A DNA stretch of 64,000 nucleotides from CAWUIO01 sp963922455. Its GTDB lineage: Bacteria; Bacteroidota; Bacteroidia; Cytophagales; Microscillaceae. The notes beneath the pieces are model-generated. The model saw only the letters and a program-made list of their open reading frames with translations, searched no databases and had not been told where the DNA came from. A program made the position numbers and the translations under genes. Each line of letters begins with the position of its first letter. Position 1 is the stretch's first letter. Location of the stretch: the NCBI GenBank assembly GCA_963922455.1, contig CAWUIO010000022.1, positions 1 to 64,000 on the forward strand, in the 5' to 3' direction. Shown here in pieces: positions 1-8,055 of this stretch.

Positions 1-53
1 TGTCGCTAAGACTAGGCACAAGCACCGCTTCGCTTATGCTTGCGCCAGATGGG

Positions 54-92
54 GTTTGCGCACGGGCTATCCCGAAAACGCGCGCTAGCAGG
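54..92 (+). repeat. 39-bp direct repeat, left copy
   Basis: This 39-bp segment recurs at 865-903 in the same orientation with one mismatch (CACGGG here, CAAGGG there). The two copies bracket a single AT-rich lipoprotein gene. Both contain CTATCCC followed by GAAAACGCGCGCTAGC; CTATCCC also occurs at one end of the 131-bp dispersed elements, so this may be a relic of a related element. Bases 1-53 are GC-rich non-coding sequence of the same character. Confidence 0.75.
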
Positions 93-132
93 TGGGGACT
101 AGCAGGGAATGACTTTGACGAATAAAATTCAA

Positions 133-690
133 ATGCCAACACTAATTCGGTTATTTATATGCTTTGTTATAATGCTAAGTTCTTGTAAAATAGGAACAGA
201 TGAAAAACGTGAGTTTGAAGAAAAAAAAGTATATGAATCTTTGATACCAAAAGTTATTGATTCTAACCACAAATATGGAAATAATAAAACGGTTATAATA
301 ATAGACTCAACTGCATTAGTCAAATATGCTGTTGGCAATTATGAAGATGCTATAACTTTTATTGAAAATGATGTTAAAGATAATAATAACTTAAGTTTAA
401 TTAAGGGACTACTTGAATTAAATCATAGTAAGAGTTATCTAGAATTAGGCAAATACAATTTGGGTTCAAACTTTGTTTTTGTTTCTAGCGGTGAATGGAA
501 AGGAGATTTTAATGATGCACTTGGTGTAATATTAATATCGAGAGTATTCTTCGATATAGGCTACAACTCAGGTGTTTTTTATTATAGTTGGGTATGTCCA
601 GGTGATTGTGGAGCTGATTATTTTGTTTTTATTAAAAAAGATAATAATCTATGGATTATTGAGGATTTTATTAGTTTATCTCTTTCTTAG
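133..690 (+). CDS. AT-rich small lipoprotein of unknown function
   Basis: Encodes about 185 residues. I prefer the ATG at 133 over the in-frame ATG at 109, because it gives a normal lipoprotein signal: MPTLIRLF, a hydrophobic stretch, then LSSC with the lipidated Cys at residue 18. The mature protein should be anchored in an envelope membrane. The rest is Asn/Lys/Asp-rich with no family I recognise; the C-terminal half contains CPGDCGADYFVF and alternating hydrophobic residues, suggesting a beta-rich domain. Base composition is far more AT-rich than the neighbouring genes, and the gene stands alone between two 39-bp direct repeats, which suggests acquisition by transfer. Function unknown. Confidence 0.65.
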   Translation: MPTLIRLFICFVIMLSSCKIGTDEKREFEEKKVYESLIPKVIDSNHKYGNNKTVIIIDSTALVKYAVGNYEDAITFIENDVKDNNNLSLIKGLLELNHSKSYLELGKYNLGSNFVFVSSGEWKGDFNDALGVILISRVFFDIGYNSGVFYYSWVCPGDCGADYFVFIKKDNNLWIIEDFISLSLS

Positions 691-864
691 TAGGCTTTAT
701 TCCTCTCCCCCCGTTGTGCGTGGATGTTCCCTAGGACCATTCCGATCTTTTCAATAAAAAGCAGTTCTCTAAACGGCTAGCCGACAGGTTACTTGGCCAA
801 GAACCCGCTTTGTTTAAGAAGTGTCTGGCCTTACAAAGGCCATTTCCCGTGAGCACATGTTGGC

Positions 865-903
865 GTTTGCGCAAGGGCTATCCCGAAAACGCGCGCTAGC
901 AGG
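865..903 (+). repeat. 39-bp direct repeat, right copy
   Basis: Second copy of the 39-bp repeat at 54-92. Just upstream, 826-842 forms a perfect 7-bp hairpin (TGGCCTT, loop ACA, AAGGCCA), and 776-785 holds the palindrome-like CGGCTAGCCG. Bases 691-864 show no reading frame that resembles a protein. Confidence 0.75.
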
Positions 904-913
904 GCAATTACCA

Positions 914-1489
914 CTAGGACTTATCCAGTAGACTGGCAATATTGACCGCCAAACCCTCTAATATTTCCACATCTTGATCCCAATCTCCCGTTTCCCATTT
1001 TTTGTGGGCTTCTGCCAACATAACTTTTTGGGTTTCCGTGAAGATCCAAATGACTTTTTTGACGCCAAAGGCTAAAAACTCATCGGTTTTTTCGTGATAA
1101 TAAGCAAAAGGGTTTTTGATTTCGGAGAGCTCGGCCTTGGTATCAATCTCGATGACAATTTCCGGACTGAAATCGAGATACGTATTCTTTTCTGAAATTT
1201 TTTGAAGATCTTCCTTTAAAAGGATGACGATATCGGCGGCCCGCCAGGAGTTTTTTGCAAACTGAATTCCTATTTCATTAGTCAGGACTTCGTACTGACT
1301 ACTCAGGGAAGATTGTAATCGAAAAACCAGACGGGAGATAATAAGCGATTGGATGAAGCTGCTTCCCATAATTTCATTCAATTGTTTATGGCCATCCATA
1401 ACCTCCTTATAACCTCGGTAATAAATGGCTTGGCCTTGTTGCATCTCATAAACCAGGGCTTGTGGAATTACTTTAAGATCTTTTTGCAT
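914..1489 (-). CDS. Uma2 family (DUF820) restriction-endonuclease-fold protein
   Basis: 191 residues, the usual length of the Uma2/DUF820 family, which has a PD-(D/E)XK nuclease core. The acidic residues expected for the active site are visible: Asp86 in AADIVIL and Glu114 in PEIVIEIDTKAE (residues 109-120), followed by a helix with YYHEKTDEFLAFGVKKVIWI that matches the family pattern of a tyrosine-rich helix before the last strand. Known members are numerous in cyanobacteria and Bacteroidota and lack a settled physiological role; some sit near mobile elements. It is monocistronic, next to the repeat-bracketed gene on its right-hand side. The family call is fairly sure; a nuclease activity is inferred from the fold only. 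Confidence 0.75.
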   Translation of the reverse strand: MQKDLKVIPQALVYEMQQGQAIYYRGYKEVMDGHKQLNEIMGSSFIQSLIISRLVFRLQSSLSSQYEVLTNEIGIQFAKNSWRAADIVILLKEDLQKISEKNTYLDFSPEIVIEIDTKAELSEIKNPFAYYHEKTDEFLAFGVKKVIWIFTETQKVMLAEAHKKWETGDWDQDVEILEGLAVNIASLLDKS

Positions 1490-1634
1490 AGATTACGTTG
1501 ATTAACGCTATGTATAAATATACAAAAACTTTGCATAGTCCTTCCCGCTAAGTCGTACTTAAGTGGGCATGGCATGGCTAAGGCCAGACTCTCTCCTTAG
1601 ACAAAAATGTCCATACCCCAAACCACTTTTATTT

Positions 1635-1765
1635 GGCTGAGGGATAGAGCGGCATGTTTGAGCTCGTGTGGGCCAGTGGGGAAAGGCAGCGAGTAGCGAA
1701 AGCCCGACCTCGGCGGCACAGTTGGAACAATAAGGAAAGAGCGGACAATCGCCGAGGGCAGCCCC
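1635..1765 (+). repeat. 131-bp structured intergenic element, subfamily A (R1)
   Basis: Begins GGCTGAGGGATAG and ends GGCAGCCCC, so the ends pair as GGCTG:CAGCC. The core reads GCGAGTAGCGAAAGCCCG. Internal arms CCTCGGCG (1708-1715) and CGCCGAGG (1750-1757) form a perfect 8-bp stem. It abuts the stop codon of the radical SAM gene, sharing one base. Confidence 0.9.
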
Positions 1766-2793
1766 TAGGGATTTTCTGTGAGATGCTTGAGTAAATCATC
1801 CTCCAAACGCATGGTTTGGACCCGGGCAAATCGCTTGCAATGGGTACATGGGATGTCTTCACGAGGCGCTTTCTGGCCTAAAAGCATTTTCTTGGCGTAG
1901 GTAAAACGTTCGCTTCGCAAACAGGAATCGAGCCCCTGCTCGAAGACATTGCCAAAATCGCCAAAGTGATTCACGCAACAGCCCAGGAGTTTGCCATCCC
2001 AATTGATTTGCGGATGCGTCCACATTTGCAGGCATGCCGGGGAATAGAGCTTTTGTGCTTTTTTCTCATACTCGGCGATGTTGGCCGCTCCCAAGAGCTT
2101 TCGGAGCTTTTGGGGGTTTTGGATAGGAAATTTTTTGGGTTTGTAGTTCAGTTTGATTTTGAAACCCATGCCCAAGGAAGTAGCCATAGCCTGGGCTTTT
2201 TCTATTTCGTGCTCATTGTGGCCAAACACGATAAATTGCCACTTCAGTTTTGGATATTTGGACTTAAATTTTGCCTTGTAATGGTTGATACGCTCTATAT
2301 TACGGATCACCTTCCAGAAATCTCCCCCTACTCGATAGATGGCATAGCTTTCGGGACTGGCCCCATCAATAGAAATTTTCATCTTCTCAAAGCGGTACCG
2401 TACCAGTGCCTCGGCTTGTTCTTCGCTGAGGTGATTTAAGTTAAGTCCATTGAGGGCAGTGAGGCGCACATTTTTTTGATGGGCCAATCGCAACATTGGG
2501 ATAAGCTCAGGATTTAATAAAATTTCTCCGTAATTGGAAAGCTCGAGGTCTCGGACCTGCGGATTGTCATCCAAAAGCTTTTGAAAATCTTGTAAGCGGA
2601 GATGCCCCCAAGAGACAGGGCTATGTTTGCGGTTGAAACCGGTACCCGTAATGCAGAGAGGACATTTGAGCTGGCATTTGCTGCTTACTTCCAGGCGAAG
2701 GGAATGACTTTGGACATACCCAGCCAGTTTTTGCCGACTTGGCTTGGGTTTCTTTTTAAAAAAACGGGCAAGGTTTTGAAAAAGCTGGCGCAT
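1765..2793 (-). CDS. Radical SAM/SPASM domain protein
   Basis: 342 residues. The radical SAM cluster motif CxxxCxxC is Cys40, Cys44, Cys47 (CQLKCPLC) near the start, which would bind the 4Fe-4S cluster that cleaves S-adenosylmethionine. Later landmarks are LSNYGEILLNP (residues 85-95) and KISIDGASPESY (139-150), both typical of the radical SAM barrel. A C-terminal SPASM-like cysteine set follows: Cys254, Cys272, Cys273, Cys316 and Cys319, expected to hold an auxiliary cluster. SPASM proteins often modify peptides or mature enzymes, but no peptide substrate gene is evident nearby, so the substrate is unknown. The upstream gene on the same strand ends 1 bp before this start, so the two are probably co-transcribed. 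A basic N-terminus (KKKPKPSR) is of unknown use. Confidence 0.85.
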   Translation of the reverse strand: MRQLFQNLARFFKKKPKPSRQKLAGYVQSHSLRLEVSSKCQLKCPLCITGTGFNRKHSPVSWGHLRLQDFQKLLDDNPQVRDLELSNYGEILLNPELIPMLRLAHQKNVRLTALNGLNLNHLSEEQAEALVRYRFEKMKISIDGASPESYAIYRVGGDFWKVIRNIERINHYKAKFKSKYPKLKWQFIVFGHNEHEIEKAQAMATSLGMGFKIKLNYKPKKFPIQNPQKLRKLLGAANIAEYEKKAQKLYSPACLQMWTHPQINWDGKLLGCCVNHFGDFGNVFEQGLDSCLRSERFTYAKKMLLGQKAPREDIPCTHCKRFARVQTMRLEDDLLKHLTENP

Positions 2794-2794
2794 A

Positions 2795-3298
2795 CTATTC
2801 TTGATAGGGTTCTAGAAAGATGACTTCCCGAATCCCACTTTCTTCGGAGATGAGGCGGAGCTGTTGTTCGGCTATAAAATCGATCAAAAACTCAGCGTCA
2901 TCGTCTGTATTGTAATCGGAGCGAAGAAGTAAGGCTTTATAGTCGGTACTCATTTCCCAGCGTCCCCGGTCTTCCTGATTGCCAATTTTAATTTCGTAGG
3001 TGCTATCCGGCAAAAAGGTATAGGTGACTTGGGGGGCATTCTTGGGAACGCGGTGGGCTTGGTATCGATAAATTTCAGAACGGAGGGAGTCGTGGGGCAA
3101 GACATCAATTTTGACAACCGCCCATTTTTTGACGAGCAGGTGGGTTTCGTGTTTAAAGCCACAAGCTTGTGGACTACTGAGCAAAAGCCCCATTCCTAGG
3201 AGAACACTGCCTAGAAATGGGCAATACTGTTGCTTAAGCTTAAGAATATAAAGCTTAAGAGGAAGGAGCAGATTTTTTTTCGGAACGGGTGGAATCAA
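2795..3298 (-). CDS. Lipocalin-like small secreted or lipoprotein (paralogue 1 of 3)
   Basis: Up to 167 residues. The mature part begins LLVKKWAVVKIDV, which aligns with LTRRWVLVDV of the gene at 38787-39245 and LSRQWVLVSM of the gene at 46650-47072. All three continue with a YTFLPDSTYEI-like strand and then a W-containing strand, as in small lipocalin-like domains. The hydrophobic stretch at residues 28-46 (SVLLGMGLLLSSPQAC) looks like an export signal with a possible lipid-carrying Cys at residue 46. The annotated ATG overlaps the upstream gene by 44 bp and leaves an unusually long basic head, so a downstream non-ATG start is possible. It lies between the TPR gene and the radical SAM gene in a tight same-strand run. 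Ligand and role are unknown. Confidence 0.6.
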   Translation of the reverse strand: MIPPVPKKNLLLPLKLYILKLKQQYCPFLGSVLLGMGLLLSSPQACGFKHETHLLVKKWAVVKIDVLPHDSLRSEIYRYQAHRVPKNAPQVTYTFLPDSTYEIKIGNQEDRGRWEMSTDYKALLLRSDYNTDDDAEFLIDFIAEQQLRLISEESGIREVIFLEPYQE

Positions 3299-4505
3299 CT
3301 TTGGAAACCTTTACAAAAGGTTGTTTTAAGTTTTTAGTATTGAAGTTGACCTTGAGTTTTTCATCTGTGCTTTGTTCTTCAATGACTTTTTTCTTCAAGC
3401 GACTTTCCAGAAGCTTGTGTAAAGGCATAAACAAGATTGCCATGATTACATTGGCCCCCAAAATGAAGATGGGAGCCCCCTGCGAAAACTCATGGGTCAT
3501 CGAGGTGAGTATAATCAAAATAAAGCGAAATACCAGCAGGAGGGTCAGGAAAATGAGACTTTCCAAGTAGCTCTGGGGTATATCAAATTTACCCATCACA
3601 AAAATGGCCACAAAAAGACCGACAAAAATCAAGAAAATAAAAGAGTATTGGATATTGTCCCGGTCCCGCTTGGCCTTTAAAGCCTTTTCGGCCTCAAGCT
3701 CTTTCCGCATTTTTTGCTCGGTTTCACGCTTTTCTTTGGCAAATTTTTCCTCAATCAAGCCGATCTCGAGCGTCTTTTCTACCCGGAATAAGCTGTCTTT
3801 GATATGGGTATGGAGGGTATGATATTCGTATGCCTTTTTAAAATCGCCCATATTGGCAAAGGCATCCGAGAGGATCAGGCTAGATTTTTTAAGACCTTCG
3901 TAGACCCCAATTTCTTCAGAAATGGTATAACTTTTCAAAGCAAAGTCCAAGGCTGTCTTATACCGGGCCAGCTTATGATAGGCAAAGGCAATATTACTCA
4001 ACACTAAGGCCGTACCTTGCTTGTACCCTTGCGATTCATAAATTTCCACGGCCCGGATAAACTTATCCAGGGCAAATTTATAATCGCCCAATACTTGGTA
4101 CATTTCTCCAATATCATTGAGGCAACGGGCTTTACCTAGCGGGTCGTCTACCCTTTCGTAAAGTGGGAGGGCCAGGTAAAAATATTTTCGGGAGCTAGTA
4201 AGTTCGCGTTGGTTACCGTAAGCGGTACCGATATTATGAAAGCTATAGGCCATGCCAGCTTCGTAATTAATTTTATGCGAAAGGCTTAGTGCTTTTTCGG
4301 CGTAATTAATGGCTTTGGCGGGGTCAAAAAAGAGATATTCCCGGCTTAGGCTGTTCCAAACATCCACTTTTTCGGTTTTTTCGGCAACTTTTAGGCTTTC
4401 CATCAGGCTATCAATATGAACTTGATTTTGGGCAAAAGCAAGAGAGATACTGAGGAGAATAAGGGCTAAGGGTAGAAAAAGACAGCGAAGAAAGTGGTTA
4501 ATCAT
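3255..4505 (-). CDS. TPR-repeat membrane protein with coiled coil
   Basis: 416 residues. A signal peptide (residues 1-25, ending LAFAQ) is followed by about five tetratricopeptide repeats (roughly 45-245; NIGTAYGNQ, NDIGEMYQVLGDY and NIAFAYHKLARY are clear helix-turn-helix units). A charged coiled coil (about 250-285, EEKFAKEKRETEQKMRKELE) and three hydrophobic segments (about 288-310, 315-335, 345-363) come next, then a basic Lys/Ser-rich cytoplasmic tail. The order TPR, coiled coil, membrane is that of Bacteroidota TPR sensor kinases, but no kinase or LuxR output follows. It may be a scaffold or a truncated sensor. It heads a same-strand cluster with the lipocalin-like and radical SAM genes. 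Confidence 0.75.
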   Translation of the reverse strand: MINHFLRCLFLPLALILLSISLAFAQNQVHIDSLMESLKVAEKTEKVDVWNSLSREYLFFDPAKAINYAEKALSLSHKINYEAGMAYSFHNIGTAYGNQRELTSSRKYFYLALPLYERVDDPLGKARCLNDIGEMYQVLGDYKFALDKFIRAVEIYESQGYKQGTALVLSNIAFAYHKLARYKTALDFALKSYTISEEIGVYEGLKKSSLILSDAFANMGDFKKAYEYHTLHTHIKDSLFRVEKTLEIGLIEEKFAKEKRETEQKMRKELEAEKALKAKRDRDNIQYSFIFLIFVGLFVAIFVMGKFDIPQSYLESLIFLTLLLVFRFILIILTSMTHEFSQGAPIFILGANVIMAILFMPLHKLLESRLKKKVIEEQSTDEKLKVNFNTKNLKQPFVKVSKVDSTRSEKKSAPSS

Positions 4506-4631
4506 CTGAAAGATTGTGTTTTAGGCTAATTTACGTAAAACCCAGGCCAAAAGTCTTGCCAAATACCTAGTTTTTTTTCTTAGAGCTTGTAAGAAAGCCT
4601 TGCTGTAAGAGATTTAGGAAATTCTTGGATT

Positions 4632-4796
4632 TTAGGAGTTGCGGAATGGGTAGGGGCGCCGGGATTTTTGGTCGTGACGTAGCATGGCAAATACGTCCCA
4701 ACAACGTAAGGGGCATTTATTTTGAACAGGGTCAGGCTTGATGCTCTGGGAAGCTTTCATCGCCTTCTCCACTTTATTATGAATTTTCTTGCTCAT
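4632..4796 (-). CDS. Small basic protein, 54 residues, unknown
   Basis: A short complete frame in a 480-bp gap: starts MSKKIHNKVEKAMKAS and ends RRPYPFRNS, with the middle KCPLRCWDVFAML containing a Cys-x3-Cys-Trp pair. It has an ATG start, a lysine-rich amphipathic N-terminus, and codon choice like neighbouring genes, which favours a real gene over chance. I recognise no family. The remainder of the gap (4797-4986 and 4506-4631) shows no other frame or structure of note. Confidence 0.4.
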   Translation of the reverse strand: MSKKIHNKVEKAMKASQSIKPDPVQNKCPLRCWDVFAMLRHDQKSRRPYPFRNS

Positions 4797-4986
4797 ACTA
4801 TATTGTAATCCTATGTGAGTGTCCTTTTTTAAGGCTTAGGAAATGCTAGAATCTCCAATATCATTAATCTATAAAGAAGCAAAAGGTTTGAACTAGACCC
4901 ATTTTTTTATAAATAGGTTGGAAACTAGTCCTAAAAAAACGGGAAGGGAACAAAAAAATTAGATTCCTTAAATTACGAGGCGTTGA

Positions 4987-5490
4987 TTAAGCGGGAGCGA
5001 TTTTTTGAAAGCTGTCAATCACGGTTTTGAGAGCAATAAACATAAGGCCCAAATTATCGGCATAGACCACATTTTCGTCGGGTTCTTCTTCATCTTCTAG
5101 CAAGCCAATTAATACAAATTGCAATAAATCGCCCTGGGGATGGTTTTCCATCATTTGTTCAGCAAATTCTTGAAAGCCTTCTTCCGACTCTTCCGATAGA
5201 TAATGGAGCATATCATCATTGTCCATTTCGGCACTTTCTAAAGTTTCCCCATCTACTTGGGCCAATTTATTTCGCGTCTCTGCATAGGTGTACCAAACTT
5301 TAAATCCCAAATAAAAAAGAAGTTCGCGCTCTTCCTCGGCTAGTTCGTCAAAGTGAATGGCCATGAGGTAAGCCATCACAAAAGGTTGTTCCCCAGAAAA
5401 GCGATCAATGAGCGATTGAATTTGATCTTCGTCCAGGTCATTTACTCTTTCAGAAAAGGCTTCTATTTGGCTAAACTCAATGAGAGACAT
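4987..5490 (-). CDS. Acidic cytoplasmic protein of unknown function
   Basis: 167 residues, no signal peptide, strongly acidic (clusters such as LLEDEEEPDE and LSEESEEGFQEF) and predicted mostly helical. The middle segment, ELLFYLGFKVWYTYAETRNKL, is the best candidate for a conserved core. I do not recognise the family. It is alone between a small-protein gap and a structured repeat, divergent from comEC. The translated sequence is compositionally coherent over its full length, which supports a real gene. Confidence 0.7.
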   Translation of the reverse strand: MSLIEFSQIEAFSERVNDLDEDQIQSLIDRFSGEQPFVMAYLMAIHFDELAEEERELLFYLGFKVWYTYAETRNKLAQVDGETLESAEMDNDDMLHYLSEESEEGFQEFAEQMMENHPQGDLLQFVLIGLLEDEEEPDENVVYADNLGLMFIALKTVIDSFQKIAPA

Positions 5491-5635
5491 AATTTTACTG
5501 ATTATTAGATCCTTAAATTAGAGTATTTCTCTTTTTTTAAACAAATTTTGATAAAATAATTTTGGGAAGTACGTATGGGCTTAGGCTAGGCATAGGGCAA
5601 GAAATGGGCTATACACGGGGTATGCACCCATGACA

Positions 5636-5766
5636 GGGGCTTCCCCGCGCAGGGAGTTTAGGCGTATGATAGGTACGTATTTGCTGGCGCGGGTCGGGCT
5701 TTCGCTACTCGCCGGCCCTCCCGCCAGCCAGCGGCGGGCTCAAACATGCCGCTCTATCCCTAAGCC
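5636..5766 (-). repeat. 131-bp structured intergenic element, subfamily A (R2)
   Basis: Inverted relative to R1: reads GGGGCTTCC at the left and CCCTAAGCC at the right, giving a GGCTT:AAGCC closing pair. Internal stem CCCGCGC (5644-5650) with GCGCGGG (5687-5693). It occupies much of the 360-bp divergent gap before comEC; nothing else is evident there. Confidence 0.9.
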
Positions 5767-5850
5767 TTAAGCCAAAAGCTGCACGTACCTAGTAAAGCTT
5801 TGATATGCTTGATTTCTTGGTGTATCTTAGGTTTTGATTTTTCCTAGCCT

Positions 5851-7971
5851 ATGCACAGCTGGTCTCCGGTATTTTATCTTCGGTTCTTGGCCTACCTAAT
5901 ATTGGGTTTTGGGGCCTATTATGCCTTGCAGCCCACTACGCAAGTAATGTATATGGTGTATCCAATTTTATGGCTACTCTATCTAGTACTGCTTCAAGTA
6001 TACCAGCGATTTACCTATCCGTACGCACCCTTACTTTTAGGCATTCTAGGGGGGATGATCCTCATGTTGAGCGGGGGCCTGCGCGTGGGGCAAATAGAAA
6101 ATAGGCTCGAGCAAGCTCAGTCAGCCCGTTTGGATAGTGTTCAAGCCTTACAAGTTATTTTAGAAGAAGACTTTCGCCTCAAAGGAAATTATTGGCGGGG
6201 TATCGCTCAAGTCGAATCCTATCGTAGAGGGGGACGCTGGCAAGATGCCCGGGCCAAGCTTTTACTCTATGTACCGGCTCAAGATTCTTTATTGACTCAA
6301 GAAAAACTTCTATACCAAAGCCGGTTCATCCTTCGAGGGAAAGCCCAACTAGTAAATCCGCCGTCTAATCCAGGCACATTTAATTTTCAGGCTTTTTATA
6401 GAAATCAAGGGATGGTTTATCAATATTTTGCTAAACCCAGGCGCTACCATGCTCTTCCTTCAGCCGAGGCTCCCAGCTTGTTTGGGTTTATGTATGCCCT
6501 AAGACGGAATTTGGCCCATATAATCGATTCCCGCCTCCCAGGAGAAGAAGATCAAGCCATCGTAAGTGCCCTATTACTGGGAATTAAAAACGGTTTAAAC
6601 CCGGAGATTAAAGCCGTATTTGCCGATTCAGGTTTGATGCATATTCTAGCAGTTTCTGGATTACATGTGGGTTTTCTGGTCTGGTTACTCCATATCATCT
6701 TTCGTGGCCTCCTAGGACTGCCATACGGCAAGGGGATCTATACGGGGATCCTAATTTTGCTGCTTTGGGGCTATGTTATTTTGACGGGCAGCTCTCCTTC
6801 TGTTTTACGGGCAGTTTGTTTATTCTCCTTTATTTTAGTGGGAAGGGTTTGGAATAAACGACCAAATTACTACAACCTCTTGGCTGCCTCGGCCTTCTAT
6901 CTGCTTTTGTATGATCCCTTCTTAGTGTTTTCGGTAGGCTTTCAATTATCGTATGCGGCCGTGGCTGCGATCTTGTATATACAGCCTCGCTTATATCGCC
7001 TTTGGGAACCCCAATCTTGGATCCTACAGTATATTTGGGCTTTGCTTACAGTGAGTGTAGCCGCCCAGCTCGGTACGTTTCCGCTCAGTGTGTATTATTT
7101 CCATCAATTCCCCAATTATTTTCTGGTAGCCAATGTCCTCATTTTGCCCTTAGTCCCCCTTATTTTGTATGGAGCTTGGGCCATGGTTTTGTTTTCTTGG
7201 ATACTCCCACTTTCTCAATTTATAGCTTTGCTTTTAGCGTATGTATTGCGGGGGGTATTGTTTTTAACTAGCCTTATTCAAGACTTACCGGGAGCTACCT
7301 GGGATGGGATTTATTGGTATGGCTCACAAGTAGTTTTGATGTACAGTATCCTTTTTTTATTTCTTAGTCAATTAAACCGGCCTCGGAAATGGGTGCCAGC
7401 TTGCGTACTTCTATTGGGCGTATTTTGGGCTATTTTAAGCTTAAACCAAGCATACAAGCAGCATACTCAAAGAGGTCTCGGTGTGTTTTCCCTGTATGCA
7501 AAAGGACTCGTGTATTTTTACCAAGGTTCTGAGGCTATATTACTTTGCGACTCAAGCCATAGGCCAAGGGAGAAAGACTGGCAATATACCATCAACCCAA
7601 GTCTGCATTACCAAGGAATACACAACATCCGTGCGTATCATATGGAAGATACGGTGAGCAACTTACCCAAACGAATCTTGGGAAATCAAGCCTTAATTGT
7701 TTGGGGGAAGAAGAAAATCCTCTGGGCATATAAACCCTTAGAAGAAACAGATTTGCATCGACTGGAAAGTATACAACCCGATTATTGGCTTCTTTCCAAG
7801 AATGCTCTTGAAAAGATCAGCGACTCGCTGGACCTCTCTACCATGGGGTATATTATTTTAGATAGCAGCATCCCCCCTTGGCAAGCTGAAAAATTTCTGG
7901 CTAAATCCACCCCATGGAAAGAGAAAATATTTCTGGTTTCTAAGCAGGGTGCTTGGAAAGTCAGCTTTTAA
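5851..7971 (+). CDS. comEC: ComEC/Rec2 family DNA-uptake channel protein
   Basis: 706 residues. ComEC forms the inner-membrane channel through which single-stranded DNA enters during natural transformation. Four N-terminal hydrophobic segments are followed by an extracytoplasmic DUF4131-type region (about 90-210) with the motif NPPSNPGTFNFQAFYRNQGM. The competence domain starts near residue 235, with the hallmark FADSGLMHILAVSGLHVGFL, and carries about eight further membrane spans. The last 170 residues are a soluble tail, but I see no HxHxDH metal-binding motif of the beta-lactamase-fold nuclease domain found in longer ComEC proteins, so this is the short form common in Bacteroidota. The gene is monocistronic. 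Confidence 0.88.
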   Translation: MHSWSPVFYLRFLAYLILGFGAYYALQPTTQVMYMVYPILWLLYLVLLQVYQRFTYPYAPLLLGILGGMILMLSGGLRVGQIENRLEQAQSARLDSVQALQVILEEDFRLKGNYWRGIAQVESYRRGGRWQDARAKLLLYVPAQDSLLTQEKLLYQSRFILRGKAQLVNPPSNPGTFNFQAFYRNQGMVYQYFAKPRRYHALPSAEAPSLFGFMYALRRNLAHIIDSRLPGEEDQAIVSALLLGIKNGLNPEIKAVFADSGLMHILAVSGLHVGFLVWLLHIIFRGLLGLPYGKGIYTGILILLLWGYVILTGSSPSVLRAVCLFSFILVGRVWNKRPNYYNLLAASAFYLLLYDPFLVFSVGFQLSYAAVAAILYIQPRLYRLWEPQSWILQYIWALLTVSVAAQLGTFPLSVYYFHQFPNYFLVANVLILPLVPLILYGAWAMVLFSWILPLSQFIALLLAYVLRGVLFLTSLIQDLPGATWDGIYWYGSQVVLMYSILFLFLSQLNRPRKWVPACVLLLGVFWAILSLNQAYKQHTQRGLGVFSLYAKGLVYFYQGSEAILLCDSSHRPREKDWQYTINPSLHYQGIHNIRAYHMEDTVSNLPKRILGNQALIVWGKKKILWAYKPLEETDLHRLESIQPDYWLLSKNALEKISDSLDLSTMGYIILDSSIPPWQAEKFLAKSTPWKEKIFLVSKQGAWKVSF

Positions 7972-7990
7972 CTCCACTGGTGGGAAAAAC

Positions 7991-8021
7991 TTGTCTAGTT
8001 TGGCTTTTATATCTAAGTTTG
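7991..8021 (+). promoter_or_regulatory. Bacteroidota-type promoter for gap
   Basis: TTG at 7991-7993, a 20-bp spacer, then TAAGTTTG at 8014-8021, which matches the -33 TTG / -7 TAnnTTTG consensus of Bacteroidota primary-sigma promoters exactly. Transcription would begin roughly 27 bases before the GAPDH start. Confidence 0.6.
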
Positions 8022-8055
8022 TTAGGTAGGATTTTTCACATAAATATGTACTACG

